A program made the translations under genes and the position numbers. A DNA stretch of 64,000 bases, taken from Enterobacter dykesii (GTDB lineage: Bacteria > Pseudomonadota > Gammaproteobacteria > Enterobacterales > Enterobacteriaceae). Below, in pieces: positions 54,854 to 63,464 of this stretch. Positions within the stretch are counted from its first letter, which is position 1; each line of letters starts with the position of its first letter. Location: positions 1,054,001 through 1,118,000 of the forward strand of contig NZ_CP126604.1 in assembly GCF_008364625.2 (NCBI RefSeq), given 5' to 3'. Below the pieces are notes generated by a model. The model was not told the origin of the DNA, searched no databases, and saw only the letters and a list, made by a program, of their open reading frames with translations.

Positions 54854-55925
54854 GCGAGCCGCCGTCGGCGATAAACTCCCGCATGCGCTGCGCCTCGCTC
54901 TTGCCCTGCTTTAACAGCAGGGCAATTTCATTGACTGCGCTCGTCGCGCCGAGCTTCTCGGCCGACGGCGCAACCTGCTCCAGCAGCCACGCAATGTCTT
55001 CCGCCACGGTTTTGTGCTCGCCGGTGTGCACGTCCGTCAGGATCCCCTCCAGACCGTAGCGACACGCCTGAAAGCGGTTAAAGCGGTAGAGCAGAAAATC
55101 TTTTTCCTGATGCTTATACGGCCGCGCGGTCAGCAGCCAGTGCGATGTCGCCTGAATAAGCCCGGCGATGTTAATGGCGTGGCCGAGCGTCAGCGGCGTA
55201 TCCATCACCCGCACCTCCACGGTGCCGAAGTGCGGGCTGGGGCGGATGTCCCAGTGCAGATCCTTAATGCTGTCGATCATGCTGGTGGAACTCAGGCGGC
55301 GGAACAGCCCCTCGAACTCCTGCCAGCTGTTGACCCACGGCATCTGGCCATTATCCGGAAATCCCGAGAAAATGTTGAGCCGCGACGAGGAGAACTTCGT
55401 GTCCGTACCCTGCATATACGGCGAGGCTGCCGCCAGGGCGATAAAGTGCGGCACGAAGCGCGACAGGCCGTGCAGCAGGTAAATCGCGTCGTCCCCGGTC
55501 CGGCAGCCGACGTGCACGTGTTGGCCAAATACCGTCGCCTGCAAAATCAGGTAGCCAAAGCGCTCCAGCGTGACGTTATAGCGCTCGTCGTCGCACACCT
55601 CCTGACGCTGCCACTTCTGGAACGGGTGCGTCCCGCCGCCGCAGATCTGGATATGCTGATCCGCCGCCGCGCGCAGGATGCTCTGCTGCATCACCGAGAA
55701 CTGCGCCGCCGCCTGGTCGATGTTCTGGCATACGCCGGTGGCGATTTCGAGCATGCTTTCGGTGATGTCGTGTTTGACTTCGCCGCCTTTAATGTCGTCT
55801 TTGACGGCGGCGATGAGCGCGGAGGAGTCCTGGCTCAGATCGTAGCCCGGCGGGTTAACCACCTGCAGTTCGAGTTCGATGCCGAGGGTGAAAGGTTCAG
55901 AGGACTTAAAATCGGGTAAAGGCAT
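54804..55925 (-). CDS. ybdK: Carboxylate-amine ligase YbdK (weak glutamate-cysteine ligase)
   Basis: A 373-residue GCS2-family ligase with low glutamate-cysteine ligase activity in E. coli. Motifs include [12 protein letters not shown] (about 13-24), [13 protein letters not shown] and [16 protein letters not shown]. The ATG at 55925 (MPLPDF) is chosen; an upstream ATG adds 18 non-conserved residues. Tail-to-tail overlap of 50 bases with the RND pump is unusual. In E. coli hokE and entD follow; they do not follow here. Confidence 0.94.
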   Translation of the reverse strand: MPLPDFKSSEPFTLGIELELQVVNPPGYDLSQDSSALIAAVKDDIKGGEVKHDITESMLEIATGVCQNIDQAAAQFSVMQQSILRAAADQHIQICGGGTHPFQKWQRQEVCDDERYNVTLERFGYLILQATVFGQHVHVGCRTGDDAIYLLHGLSRFVPHFIALAAASPYMQGTDTKFSSSRLNIFSGFPDNGQMPWVNSWQEFEGLFRRLSSTSMIDSIKDLHWDIRPSPHFGTVEVRVMDTPLTLGHAINIAGLIQATSHWLLTARPYKHQEKDFLLYRFNRFQACRYGLEGILTDVHTGEHKTVAEDIAWLLEQVAPSAEKLGATSAVNEIALLLKQGKSEAQRMREFIADGGSLISLVQKHCELWATSP

Positions 55926-56030
55926 GGCGCACTCCGTTGTCTGTTGTGTGTTGAGTATAGACAACGACGTGGCGCTCACTTTTGAGGGTGGTATAACTAT
56001 TAGCAGGCTTAGCGAAAAGGGGAGTTAACC

Positions 56031-56921
56031 ATGTCTGACAATCCAGTGATTGCGCTGATTGGGCCTGGCGCAATTGGGACCACCATTGCCGCGGTGTTGC
56101 ATGACGCGGGCCGTACGCCGCTATTGTGCGGACGCACCGCGCACGCGGAATTACGCCTGCGCCACGACGAGGGTGAAACGGTGGTGCCCGGTCCGGTATT
56201 AACCGATCCGGCCGTCATCACGCGCCCCGTCGATCTGGTTTTTGTGGCGGTAAAAACGACGCAAAATGCCGACAGCGCCGGGTGGCTGCGGGCCCTGTGC
56301 GATGAAAACACCGTGGTCTGCGCCCTGCAAAACGGCGTGGAGCAAAAAGCCCAGCTTGAGCCGTGGGTTAACGGCGCGGCGGTGCTGCCGTCGGTGGTCT
56401 GGTTCCCGGCCCAGCGCGAGCCGGATGCCTCCGTCTGGCTGCGCGCCAAACCGCGCCTGACGTTGCCGGACGTGCCGCAGGCGCAGCGGGTGGTGGAGGC
56501 GCTTCGCGGTACGCGATGTGCGGTTGAGCTTTCGGCTGATTTCGCCAACGTCGCGTGGCGCAAGCTGCTGCAAAACGCGGTCGCCGGGCTGATGGTGCTT
56601 TCTAACCGCCGCGCCGGGATGTTCAGGCGCGAGGATATCAGCGAGCTTGCGCTGGCCTACCTGCGCGAGGGGCTTACCGTCGCCCGCGCCGAAGGGGCGA
56701 AGCTGGACGATGACGTAGCGCAGGAAATTCTGGCGAACTTCCAGCGTGCGCCTGAGGACCTGGGCACCTCGATCCTGGCCGACCGTCAGGCCGATCGCCC
56801 GATGGAGTGGGATATCCGCAACGGGGTGATCCAACGCTACGGCCGCAAGCACGGGATTGCGGTGCCCATCAGCGACGTGGTGGTGCCTCTGCTGGCGGCG
56901 GGGAGCGAGGGGCCGGGCTAA
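56031..56921 (+). CDS. Ketopantoate reductase (PanE/ApbA)-family oxidoreductase
   Basis: A 296-residue NADPH-dependent reductase with an N-terminal Rossmann motif LIGPGAIGTTIA (about 9-20), the KTTQ segment (about 74) and the catalytic-lysine block WRKLLQNAV (about 178-186). The household PanE is usually elsewhere, so this is probably a paralogue with a different 2-keto acid substrate. Its stop overlaps that of the AraC-type regulator by four bases (convergent). Confidence 0.85.
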   Translation: MSDNPVIALIGPGAIGTTIAAVLHDAGRTPLLCGRTAHAELRLRHDEGETVVPGPVLTDPAVITRPVDLVFVAVKTTQNADSAGWLRALCDENTVVCALQNGVEQKAQLEPWVNGAAVLPSVVWFPAQREPDASVWLRAKPRLTLPDVPQAQRVVEALRGTRCAVELSADFANVAWRKLLQNAVAGLMVLSNRRAGMFRREDISELALAYLREGLTVARAEGAKLDDDVAQEILANFQRAPEDLGTSILADRQADRPMEWDIRNGVIQRYGRKHGIAVPISDVVVPLLAAGSEGPG

Positions 56922-57712
56922 CGGCCGCTGTTTTTCCGTTCGGCAAAGTAATGGGCGGGCGTGCTGCCCATCGATTTTCGGAACATGGTGATAAACGCAT
57001 TCACGGATTCGTATCCGAGCGTTGTCGCCACGTTCTGGACGGGCACGCCGCTTGCCAGCTCACGCAGGGCAATAATCAAATGCAGCTGCTGACGCCAGCG
57101 CCCGAAGCTCAGCCCGGTCTCGCGCTGCATCAGGCGGGCAAACGAGCGCTCGCTGAGGGCGAGCCGTTTCGCCCACTCCTTCAGGGTGCTTCTGTCCTCA
57201 GGGCGGCTGACCAGCGCGTCGGCCATGGCGCGAATTTTCGGATCGGCTGAGACCGGCAGGCTCAGCTTCTGCTGCGGCATGCTGGCGAGCTCGTCAAGCG
57301 TGACCCGGGTCAGCCTGGCGACGTGGCCGTCCGGGGAATAATCCACGCCTTCGCGCGTCAGACGATCGACCAGCTCCTTAATCAGCGGCGAGATCGCCAG
57401 CGTGCAGCATTTTTCCGGCAGCGCCGCCGCGCCGGGCTCAATAAACAGATAGTTGAGATGCGCGTTCCAGGTCGCTTTGGCGCTGTGCGGGATCCCGCCG
57501 GGGATCCAGACGGCGCAGTCCGGCGGCACGATCCAGATATCATTCTCCGCGTAACAGCTAACCGCACCGTATCGGGCAATAATCAGCTGGCCCTTGCGGT
57601 GGGTATGCACCGGCACTTCCGCGGCGTAGTCCACGAAGTCCAGATGACGCGCCACTGCCGGGCTGGCGGTAGAGTCGGGGTCATACAGCGTAGTAGCAGG
57701 TTGAGGTTTCAC
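56918..57712 (-). CDS. AraC-family regulator (NimR-like), divergent to FUSC efflux genes
   Basis: A 264-residue protein with an N-terminal cupin (about 10-100, VPVHTHRKGQLIIARYG) and a C-terminal double helix-turn-helix (about 165-255, AKRLALSERSFARLMQRETG and VATTLGYESVNAFITMFRKS). It is divergent across 76 bases from the FUSC gene, so it is most likely its activator. Inducer unknown; related NimR regulates 2-nitroimidazole export. Confidence 0.85.
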   Translation of the reverse strand: MKPQPATTLYDPDSTASPAVARHLDFVDYAAEVPVHTHRKGQLIIARYGAVSCYAENDIWIVPPDCAVWIPGGIPHSAKATWNAHLNYLFIEPGAAALPEKCCTLAISPLIKELVDRLTREGVDYSPDGHVARLTRVTLDELASMPQQKLSLPVSADPKIRAMADALVSRPEDRSTLKEWAKRLALSERSFARLMQRETGLSFGRWRQQLHLIIALRELASGVPVQNVATTLGYESVNAFITMFRKSMGSTPAHYFAERKNSGR

Positions 57713-57788
57713 GATTCTGGCAGCTTTTAGGTATTTTTTGACAGAATAGAGTATTTAAGCGGGTCTGCAAGCCGGTAATAATCCCGGC

Positions 57789-59771
57789 ATGAAAAACATC
57801 CTATCTCATTCCGTTCGTCTCCCCGCCGCGCTGCGAAACGATGCGGGCGCGCTGATCTACTCTGCGAAGAGTTTTGCCGCGGCGATGCTGGCTTATTACA
57901 TTGCGCTGTCGATCGGCCTCGAGCGTCCCTCATGGGCGATTATTACGGTTTACATCGTGTCGCAGACCTCGGTTGGGGCATCGCTGAGCAGAAGCCTCTA
58001 CCGGCTGGCCGGTACCGTGGCGGGTGCCAGCGCGACCGTTGTGATTGTGCCCGCCTTCGCGAATACGCCAGTCCTGTGCAGCGTGGTGCTGACGGGCTGG
58101 ATCGTATTCTGCCTGTGGCTCTCCCTGCTGGAACGCACGCCCCGGGCTTACGCGTTTGTGCTGGCAGGCTACACCGCGAGCCTGATTGGTTTTCCTGCGG
58201 TGTCCGATCCCGGCGGCATCTTTAACGTCGCCATTGTCCGCGTGCAGGAGATCGCGATTGGGATTTTCTGCGCGGCGCTGATCCACCGCTACGTGCTGCC
58301 CGCGCGGGTATCGGGCCAGTTCAACGCTAAGCTATCCCAGACGCTACAGGCCGCGCGCGGGCGGGTGGCGGATACCTTAGCAGGCAAACCCGACGCGGCT
58401 TCCGGCCCACTGCATCTGGCTCTGGCGCTCCAGTTCCTGCAGGGCATCAGCCACCATATTCCGTATGATTTTGCCCTCTCAGCCCCGGTGCGGCAGGCCA
58501 GAAAAGCGATCCACGACCGGCTGGCGCGGCTGGTTATCGTCAACTGTGAACTGCACGATCGCCTGCCAGCGATCGAAACCCTGCCCGCCGACGCGCAGGC
58601 GTTGATGGAGGACGTTCAGGCCTGGCTTGCCGCTGAAGGCGCTGGTGCCAGCAGCACGGCAGACGCGCTGCGGCTCCGCTGTGCGCTTCTCATCGATCGG
58701 TATGCCGCGCAGGCGCAGACGTTTGACGACGCGCTGCAGGTCAGCTTTATCCGCTACCTCTCGGAGGCGATCGCGCTTCTGCAGCAGTGCGAGCGTCTTT
58801 CCGGGGCTATCCGCCATGCAAAACCCGTGTTTGGGGAGATGCAAACCCGCGCGGCGAAAGGCTACGTTTTCCACCGCGATCCCCTAACTGCCGCCCGCAC
58901 GGCGCTGGGGGCTTTCGCCATCATCCTGAGCGGCTGTCTGGTCTGGATCTTCTCAGCGTGGCCGGATGGCGGTACGGCGGTTTCGATACTCGGCGTCTGC
59001 TGCACGCTGTTTGGCAGCTTCGACACCCCGGCGCCGCACATCGTGAAATACATCATCGGCTCATTCTGGGGCGTGGTCATTAGCCTGTTCTACAGCTTTG
59101 CGCTGCTGCCGCTGGTGAGCGATTTCCCGGTGCTGGTGGCGGTGCTTGCCCCGGCGTATCTGCTGGCCGGGTCGCTTCAGGCGCGTCCGCCCACCACGTT
59201 TATGGCGATGGGCATCACCCTGACCTTGCCCATTCTGTGCGAGCTGGGGGCGCGCTACAGCGGAGACTTCGCCGTTGCGGCCAATACTGCCATTGCGCTC
59301 TTTGCCGCGACCGGCTTTGCCGTCATCAGCATGAGCCTGCTGCAAACCGTGCAGGCGGATGGCGCCATCACGCGTCTGCTGAACCTCTGCCAGCGCGACA
59401 TTCGCCGCAGCGTGAAGGGCTCGCTGCGGGTTGATGAAACGCACTGGATCAACCTGATGATTGACCGAACCGCCCTGGTGCTGCCGCGCCTGCAGCGCAG
59501 CGCGCGCGCGCCGGAGCAGGCGCTCGATCGGCTGCTGAACGCGCTGCGTCTGGGGCTGGCGGTCATGCATTTACGCCGCAGTGACGCACCGTCCGGCAGG
59601 GAGGTTGACGCGCTTTTTCATCGGATAAACGCCGCGGACCGCCACGCCTTGCGCGAACGCATCGTTACCCTTATCGAACGCTATCTGCCTGCGGCAGATG
59701 AGCATACGCGCCAGTTGGTCTTCAGGCTGGTGGATCTGCACTGTGCATTACGAGGGCCAGACCATGGTTAA
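57789..59771 (+). CDS. FUSC-family membrane exporter (AaeB/YdhK-like)
   Basis: A 660-residue protein with two sets of about five to six membrane helices (about 20-165 and 365-520) separated by cytoplasmic segments, the FUSC arrangement of AaeB (aromatic carboxylic acid efflux) and YdhK. Motif RPSWAIITVYIVSQ at about 47 is typical. It is the first gene of a trio with DUF1656 and HlyD genes, stop-start overlapping the next by eight bases. Substrate unknown; aromatic acids or weak organic acids are an inference. Confidence 0.88.
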   Translation: MKNILSHSVRLPAALRNDAGALIYSAKSFAAAMLAYYIALSIGLERPSWAIITVYIVSQTSVGASLSRSLYRLAGTVAGASATVVIVPAFANTPVLCSVVLTGWIVFCLWLSLLERTPRAYAFVLAGYTASLIGFPAVSDPGGIFNVAIVRVQEIAIGIFCAALIHRYVLPARVSGQFNAKLSQTLQAARGRVADTLAGKPDAASGPLHLALALQFLQGISHHIPYDFALSAPVRQARKAIHDRLARLVIVNCELHDRLPAIETLPADAQALMEDVQAWLAAEGAGASSTADALRLRCALLIDRYAAQAQTFDDALQVSFIRYLSEAIALLQQCERLSGAIRHAKPVFGEMQTRAAKGYVFHRDPLTAARTALGAFAIILSGCLVWIFSAWPDGGTAVSILGVCCTLFGSFDTPAPHIVKYIIGSFWGVVISLFYSFALLPLVSDFPVLVAVLAPAYLLAGSLQARPPTTFMAMGITLTLPILCELGARYSGDFAVAANTAIALFAATGFAVISMSLLQTVQADGAITRLLNLCQRDIRRSVKGSLRVDETHWINLMIDRTALVLPRLQRSARAPEQALDRLLNALRLGLAVMHLRRSDAPSGREVDALFHRINAADRHALRERIVTLIERYLPAADEHTRQLVFRLVDLHCALRGPDHG

Positions 59772-59979
59772 CGATCTCAATATCGGCGGCGTTTTTATCC
59801 CGGGGCTGCTGACGGTCGCCCTCGCGGCGCTGGTCTGCACGCTGGGCCTCGTCGCGCTTTTCTCGCTCAGCAGGCTCTACCGGCGCTTGCCGTTTCGCCC
59901 GCTGATGGATGTTTCAACCTGGATCGTCACCTTTTTCCTGCTGATGCAGGGTCTGACCGCGTTGGGGTTATTGTCATGA
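59764..59979 (+). CDS. DUF1656 small membrane subunit (AaeX/YdhI-like)
   Basis: A 71-residue protein with two membrane segments (about 11-30 and 47-68). The ATG at 59764 overlaps the FUSC stop by eight bases, and its own stop overlaps the HlyD start by four. Such DUF1656 subunits accompany FUSC exporters; a longer frame would add 22 residues out of keeping with the family. Confidence 0.85.
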   Translation: MVNDLNIGGVFIPGLLTVALAALVCTLGLVALFSLSRLYRRLPFRPLMDVSTWIVTFFLLMQGLTALGLLS

Positions 59980-60839
59980 AATCACTGCTCTCTTTACTGG
60001 CTCGCTATGCGCTGACCTTAAGCGCCGTCGCGGCGGCCACGCTTCTGGCCTTTATGATGTGGAAACACTACGCACAAACGCCGTGGACCCGCGACGGCCG
60101 CGTGCGGGCGGACGTGGTGCAGATTGCGCCGGACGTCTCCGGGCCGGTCATCAGCGTGGCCGTGCGGGATAATCAGTGGGTGAACCGGGGCGATGTGCTT
60201 TACACCATCGATCCGCGCTGGCTCAGGCTGGCGGTGGTCAGCGCGCAGGCGGACGTCGAGTCGAAGCGCCATGAGATGCTGATGCGCCAGGATGCGGCCC
60301 ACCGACGAACGCTGATTAAAAACGCCATCTCCAGCGAGGATTTACAGCAAACCGGCAGCGCGGCGAACGTCGCGGCGGCCAATTATCACGGTGCGCTGGC
60401 CGCGCTGGATCTGGCAGAGCTGAATCTGGCGCACGCCACCGTGCGCGCGCCGGTCTCGGGGTACGTCACGCACCTGCGGCTTCGCCCCGGAGACTACGCG
60501 ACGGCGGGGGAGACGAAGGTCGCCATCGTCGATGCGCACAGCTTCTGGGTGGTGGGGTACTTTGAGGAGACCAAGCTGCGCCATATTCGCGTCGGGGATG
60601 CCGCGCAGGTGGTGCTGATGGGTTACGAGCCTGTCATCACGGGTCACGTGGAGAGCATCGGGCATGGGATCGGGGACAGTAACGACGAAACGGGCGGGCT
60701 GGGTCTGCCCGACGTCGAGCCCACCTTTAGCTGGGTGCGGCTGGCGCAGCGCGTGCCGGTGCGCATTCATATCGACAGATTGCCGGAGGGGGTTGAGCTG
60801 GTGGCGGGGCTGTCGGCGAGCGTGGAGGTGGGGCGGTAG
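59976..60839 (+). CDS. HlyD-type adaptor of the FUSC efflux set (AaeA/YdhJ-like)
   Basis: A 287-residue membrane fusion protein with an N-terminal anchor (about 10-28) and two lipoyl halves: RADVVQIAPDVSGPVISVAVRDNQ-type block (about 42-64) and TVRAPVSGYVTHLRLRPGDY (about 155-174). Completes the FUSC-DUF1656-HlyD system. Ends 16 bases before the convergent VOC gene stop. Confidence 0.9.
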   Translation: MKSLLSLLARYALTLSAVAAATLLAFMMWKHYAQTPWTRDGRVRADVVQIAPDVSGPVISVAVRDNQWVNRGDVLYTIDPRWLRLAVVSAQADVESKRHEMLMRQDAAHRRTLIKNAISSEDLQQTGSAANVAAANYHGALAALDLAELNLAHATVRAPVSGYVTHLRLRPGDYATAGETKVAIVDAHSFWVVGYFEETKLRHIRVGDAAQVVLMGYEPVITGHVESIGHGIGDSNDETGGLGLPDVEPTFSWVRLAQRVPVRIHIDRLPEGVELVAGLSASVEVGR

Positions 60840-60855
60840 ATAAGGATTGAAGCGA

Positions 60856-61281
60856 CTATTCCTCGCCTACAAACTTATCGGCTTCAGGAGAGTAATGCTG
60901 ATAAACGCATGCGAGCTTATGCCCGTCAGGATCGCGCAGATAGGCAACATAAAAGTCGGGGCCGTAAGCGCTTCGCGTACCAGGCTCGCCTTCATTCGTT
61001 CCACCCGCAAGGAGGCCAGCTGCGTGGAACCGTCTGACAAGATCCGCGTTATCTGCACTGAATGCGAACATTGTCCCGTTTCCCGCCGTCGCGGGCTGCT
61101 GGTCAAAAGGAGGGCAAATACAGAAGCTGAACCCCTCGCCGGGATTATTTTCATCTCCCCACATTGCCCAGCTTTCAGTCCACGCCGGCAGACGCGAGTA
61201 GCCGAGAACGTTAAAAACAGCGTCATAAAAATTCACGGAGCGCTGAAAGTCGTTTGTACCTATAGTGATATAAGCCAGCAT
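60856..61281 (-). CDS. VOC-superfamily (glyoxalase-like) protein
   Basis: A 141-residue single-chain vicinal oxygen chelate protein. Opening ITIGTNDFQRSVNFYD and closing AYLRDPDGHKLACVY are typical of glyoxalase/dioxygenase-fold small proteins. Candidate metal ligands are limited, so catalysis is uncertain. The ATG at 61281 lies one base past the end of the preceding gene 61283-61876, so the two are co-transcribed. Confidence 0.82.
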   Translation of the reverse strand: MLAYITIGTNDFQRSVNFYDAVFNVLGYSRLPAWTESWAMWGDENNPGEGFSFCICPPFDQQPATAGNGTMFAFSADNADLVRRFHAAGLLAGGTNEGEPGTRSAYGPDFYVAYLRDPDGHKLACVYQHYSPEADKFVGEE

Positions 61282-61282
61282 C

Positions 61283-61876
61283 TTATGACTCCCGTCCTTC
61301 AATATTCGATTTAACAGCCTTCAGCGTCCTTTTACGGATCCAGCCGCTTCCCGCCCGTATTACCAGCCAGTAAGCCGACATTTTTAGCCGAGTGCGTCTG
61401 TCCGGACAAGAGATGAATGTTTCCGTAGAGAGTTCATGCTTGCCGGGTGCCAGCTCCGTTACCGTGTAGCGCAGCAACAGTTTCGCGCTGCCGGGCGCGG
61501 CTGGGGTCTGAAAAGCGCTGGCATCCGGCACGTTTTCCAGACCAAAATCGGAACGCCAGAATTGTCCTCTTAAGCCGTAACAGATTTCTGATGCTGAATT
61601 TTTCAAAAGGGTAAAACTGTGCAAACCAAAGTTGCCGATCGACTGTGCCTTCTGGTTGCGCAGAAATTTTTGCGGTATTTGACGCAATGACATTAACCGC
61701 CGAATCACGGCATCTTGCCGGACGTCAAAGCTGGCAATCATTGGCAGAATATTTTCAGGGCGGCTAGTGTGAATGACCGTTAGGTGTTTCTCATGAAACT
61801 GGAACTGGGGGAGAAAAGCGGGAACATCCTGCCACTGAGCAAGCGCTTTGCGGGTAACGAATCCAGGGTTTAGCAT
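61283..61876 (-). CDS. Protein of unknown function, SRPBCC/DUF2867-like
   Basis: A 197-residue soluble protein. The pattern of beta strands followed by a closing TETFISCPDRRTRLKMSAYW and long final helix (RAGSGWIRKRTLKAVK) suggests a helix-grip (SRPBCC) fold, but that is a fold guess only. It is upstream of the VOC gene with a one-base gap. Start at 61876 has reasonable ribosome bases (GGAAGAG). Confidence 0.6.
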   Translation of the reverse strand: MLNPGFVTRKALAQWQDVPAFLPQFQFHEKHLTVIHTSRPENILPMIASFDVRQDAVIRRLMSLRQIPQKFLRNQKAQSIGNFGLHSFTLLKNSASEICYGLRGQFWRSDFGLENVPDASAFQTPAAPGSAKLLLRYTVTELAPGKHELSTETFISCPDRRTRLKMSAYWLVIRAGSGWIRKRTLKAVKSNIEGRES

Positions 61877-62005
61877 CTCTCTTCCTTGTCTTCCCTTGCG
61901 TCCTGCCAGAGTAACAGATGGTGTGTCGCAGGCAATTATCAGGAAAAGAGAGGGGAACAGGGAAGTAAATGAAACGAGCCGGTTGGGTTAATAACGTTCG
62001 CTTAT

Positions 62006-62398
62006 TCACGAATGGAGAAGCTCAGCGATTTCTTTGCGCTTTCTTGTTGCCCATTCAGGTTTGATAGAGAGCATTAAACTGTATTGTCTTCTGAAGTAAA
62101 CCTCTCTAAATTCTCGTTCAGAAGAATGGCTTGCTGCATAGGTTGAGGCCATCCCCGCCACGGCACTCTCCACAAACCAATACAGAATTTCATCGTCACT
62201 GAGCGTTACTTTTCGCTGTATCTCAAGGCCTCTTTCACTGACGATAAAATGATATTCTTTGCCATGAATTTCAAGATAGGGAGTTGCAACCCCATCGGGT
62301 TGGTCAGGGATAAAGAAGTAATGGTTTGGCCTTGTCCCTCCGCCTAACTGCTCACCTATTTTTAGAAGCTCGTTTCGTAGTTCTTCAATGGTTTTCAT
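62006..62398 (-). CDS. Imm63-family immunity protein, orphan
   Basis: A 130-residue protein whose central motifs (YFFIPDQ, EYHFIVSERGLE, LYWFVESAVAGMA, EREFREVYFRRQ) fit the Imm63 family of contact-dependent/polymorphic toxin immunity proteins, from memory. No toxin gene (Rhs, CdiA or VgrG-linked) is in the window, so it is an orphan. Positioned between two accessory regions and near the HigBA pair; the gene is AT-richer than its neighbours. Confidence 0.65.
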   Translation of the reverse strand: MKTIEELRNELLKIGEQLGGGTRPNHYFFIPDQPDGVATPYLEIHGKEYHFIVSERGLEIQRKVTLSDDEILYWFVESAVAGMASTYAASHSSEREFREVYFRRQYSLMLSIKPEWATRKRKEIAELLHS

Positions 62399-62467
62399 AA
62401 ACAGCTCTTTGTTTTTGTATGTAAACGACTCATTACCGCGGATTGGTTACAAAGCGCCTGCTCTCGA

Positions 62468-62887
62468 TCACTTCCCCACAAACGCACTCACCGGCAAACC
62501 AAAACGTTTCGCCAGCGCACGCATATGATCCAGCGTTAACGTGCGCTGTCCGTTGAGGATTCGACTCACCAGAGACTTCTTGCCAATTTCGTTCTCGAAG
62601 TCGCTCTGAGTGAGTTGGTACTGATCTATCAGCGTTCGCAATAACGCAACGCCTGACGGAATGCTGGCAACACGCGCGTTAAATTCCGCAAACTCCGGAG
62701 ACTCGTTTTCGTATTTATCGATTTTGGTGGTGAGCATCTCTACCAGCGGGCTATCGGGTTCATGTTCGATCAGATACTCCACCAGCGCCAGCGCATCTTC
62801 GTAATCTTCTCGCGACGGGCTTGAGCCCAGGAAAGGGAGCGCGTTTGTCAGGTCGTTTGCCGCTTTGATGGCTGCTGCATAATTCAT
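62468..62887 (-). CDS. higA: HigA-type antitoxin (helix-turn-helix)
   Basis: A 139-residue antitoxin with an N-terminal toxin-binding region and a C-terminal XRE helix-turn-helix (about 88-135, LTQSDFENEIGKKSLVSRILNGQRTLT). The layout, with toxin first and a DNA-binding domain at the C-terminus, matches E. coli HigA (YgjM). It overlaps the toxin stop by four bases and should autorepress at the palindrome 63207-63223. Confidence 0.86.
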   Translation of the reverse strand: MNYAAAIKAANDLTNALPFLGSSPSREDYEDALALVEYLIEHEPDSPLVEMLTTKIDKYENESPEFAEFNARVASIPSGVALLRTLIDQYQLTQSDFENEIGKKSLVSRILNGQRTLTLDHMRALAKRFGLPVSAFVGK

Positions 62888-63195
62888 TCTTTCATTCTCC
62901 GGTAGAGGTCCGTGAGCTTGTCATACTCTGCGTGAGTGCTGATGTGTTTGATGAAAATTGTTCCTCGCTCAAAATCAGTAAAAAACATCACTCTTAAATG
63001 CCCGCCACCCACATTAATGACCCACCATTTCTCCCGGTACTTCATCCTGTCCAGGCTGGGGAAGCGCTTTCGCATGTCGTCTGGTGACAGGTAATGCTCC
63101 TTTTTTAGTACCCGGTAAAGATCGTCCAGGGCGAGTGCTTGATTAGGAAATTGTCTGGTGGCTGCGTCGAAAGGTGCTCTTGAGACTACGTGCAT
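62884..63195 (-). CDS. higB: HigB-type toxin (mRNA interferase)
   Basis: A 103-residue toxin of the HigB/RelE superfamily, which cuts translated mRNA on the ribosome. Conserved blocks are RFPSLDRMKYREKWWVINVGGGHLRV and IKHISTHAEYDKLT, close in form to E. coli HigB (YgjN). The ATG at 63195 is chosen because upstream 19 residues are unlike the family. First gene of the higBA operon, translated with higA by ATGA overlap. Confidence 0.85.
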   Translation of the reverse strand: MHVVSRAPFDAATRQFPNQALALDDLYRVLKKEHYLSPDDMRKRFPSLDRMKYREKWWVINVGGGHLRVMFFTDFERGTIFIKHISTHAEYDKLTDLYRRMKE

Positions 63196-63206
63196 CCTTG
63201 CCCCTT

Positions 63207-63223
63207 GTTTCCAGACTGGAAAC
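63207..63223. promoter_or_regulatory. HigA operator candidate
   Basis: gtttccag, one base, ctggaaac: perfect 8-base arms 12 bases upstream of the higB start, with a further tggaaac half site at 63256-63262. Placement is that of an autoregulatory antitoxin box. Confidence 0.72.
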
Positions 63224-63271
63224 ATTATGGGTGACGGTTGGTGGGTTGACAATGTGGAAACTTTGATGGAG

Positions 63272-63327
63272 TACAGTGTTCATATGCTCGTGATGATGGC
63301 GGTCATTTAATTAGTGTGAACACTGTA
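63272..63327. promoter_or_regulatory. Long-spaced 11-bp inverted repeat upstream of the LysE gene
   Basis: tacagtgttca (63272-63282) and tgaacactgta (63317-63327) are perfect inverse copies separated by 34 bases. They lie in the divergent region between higB and the exporter gene. Could be two half operators or a transcript stem. Confidence 0.5.
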
Positions 63328-63464
63328 TGAGGTGGCTGTGAAAAAAATGTCCGCTTTGTGCCAACAGCAGACATTGGCTTACCAGGAAAGTTGCCGTGAT
63401 GTGTTTTCATCTACGCTGGTTACATTAGAATAGCTTCGTTGAAAACGAGAGAACCGGAGTGAAA

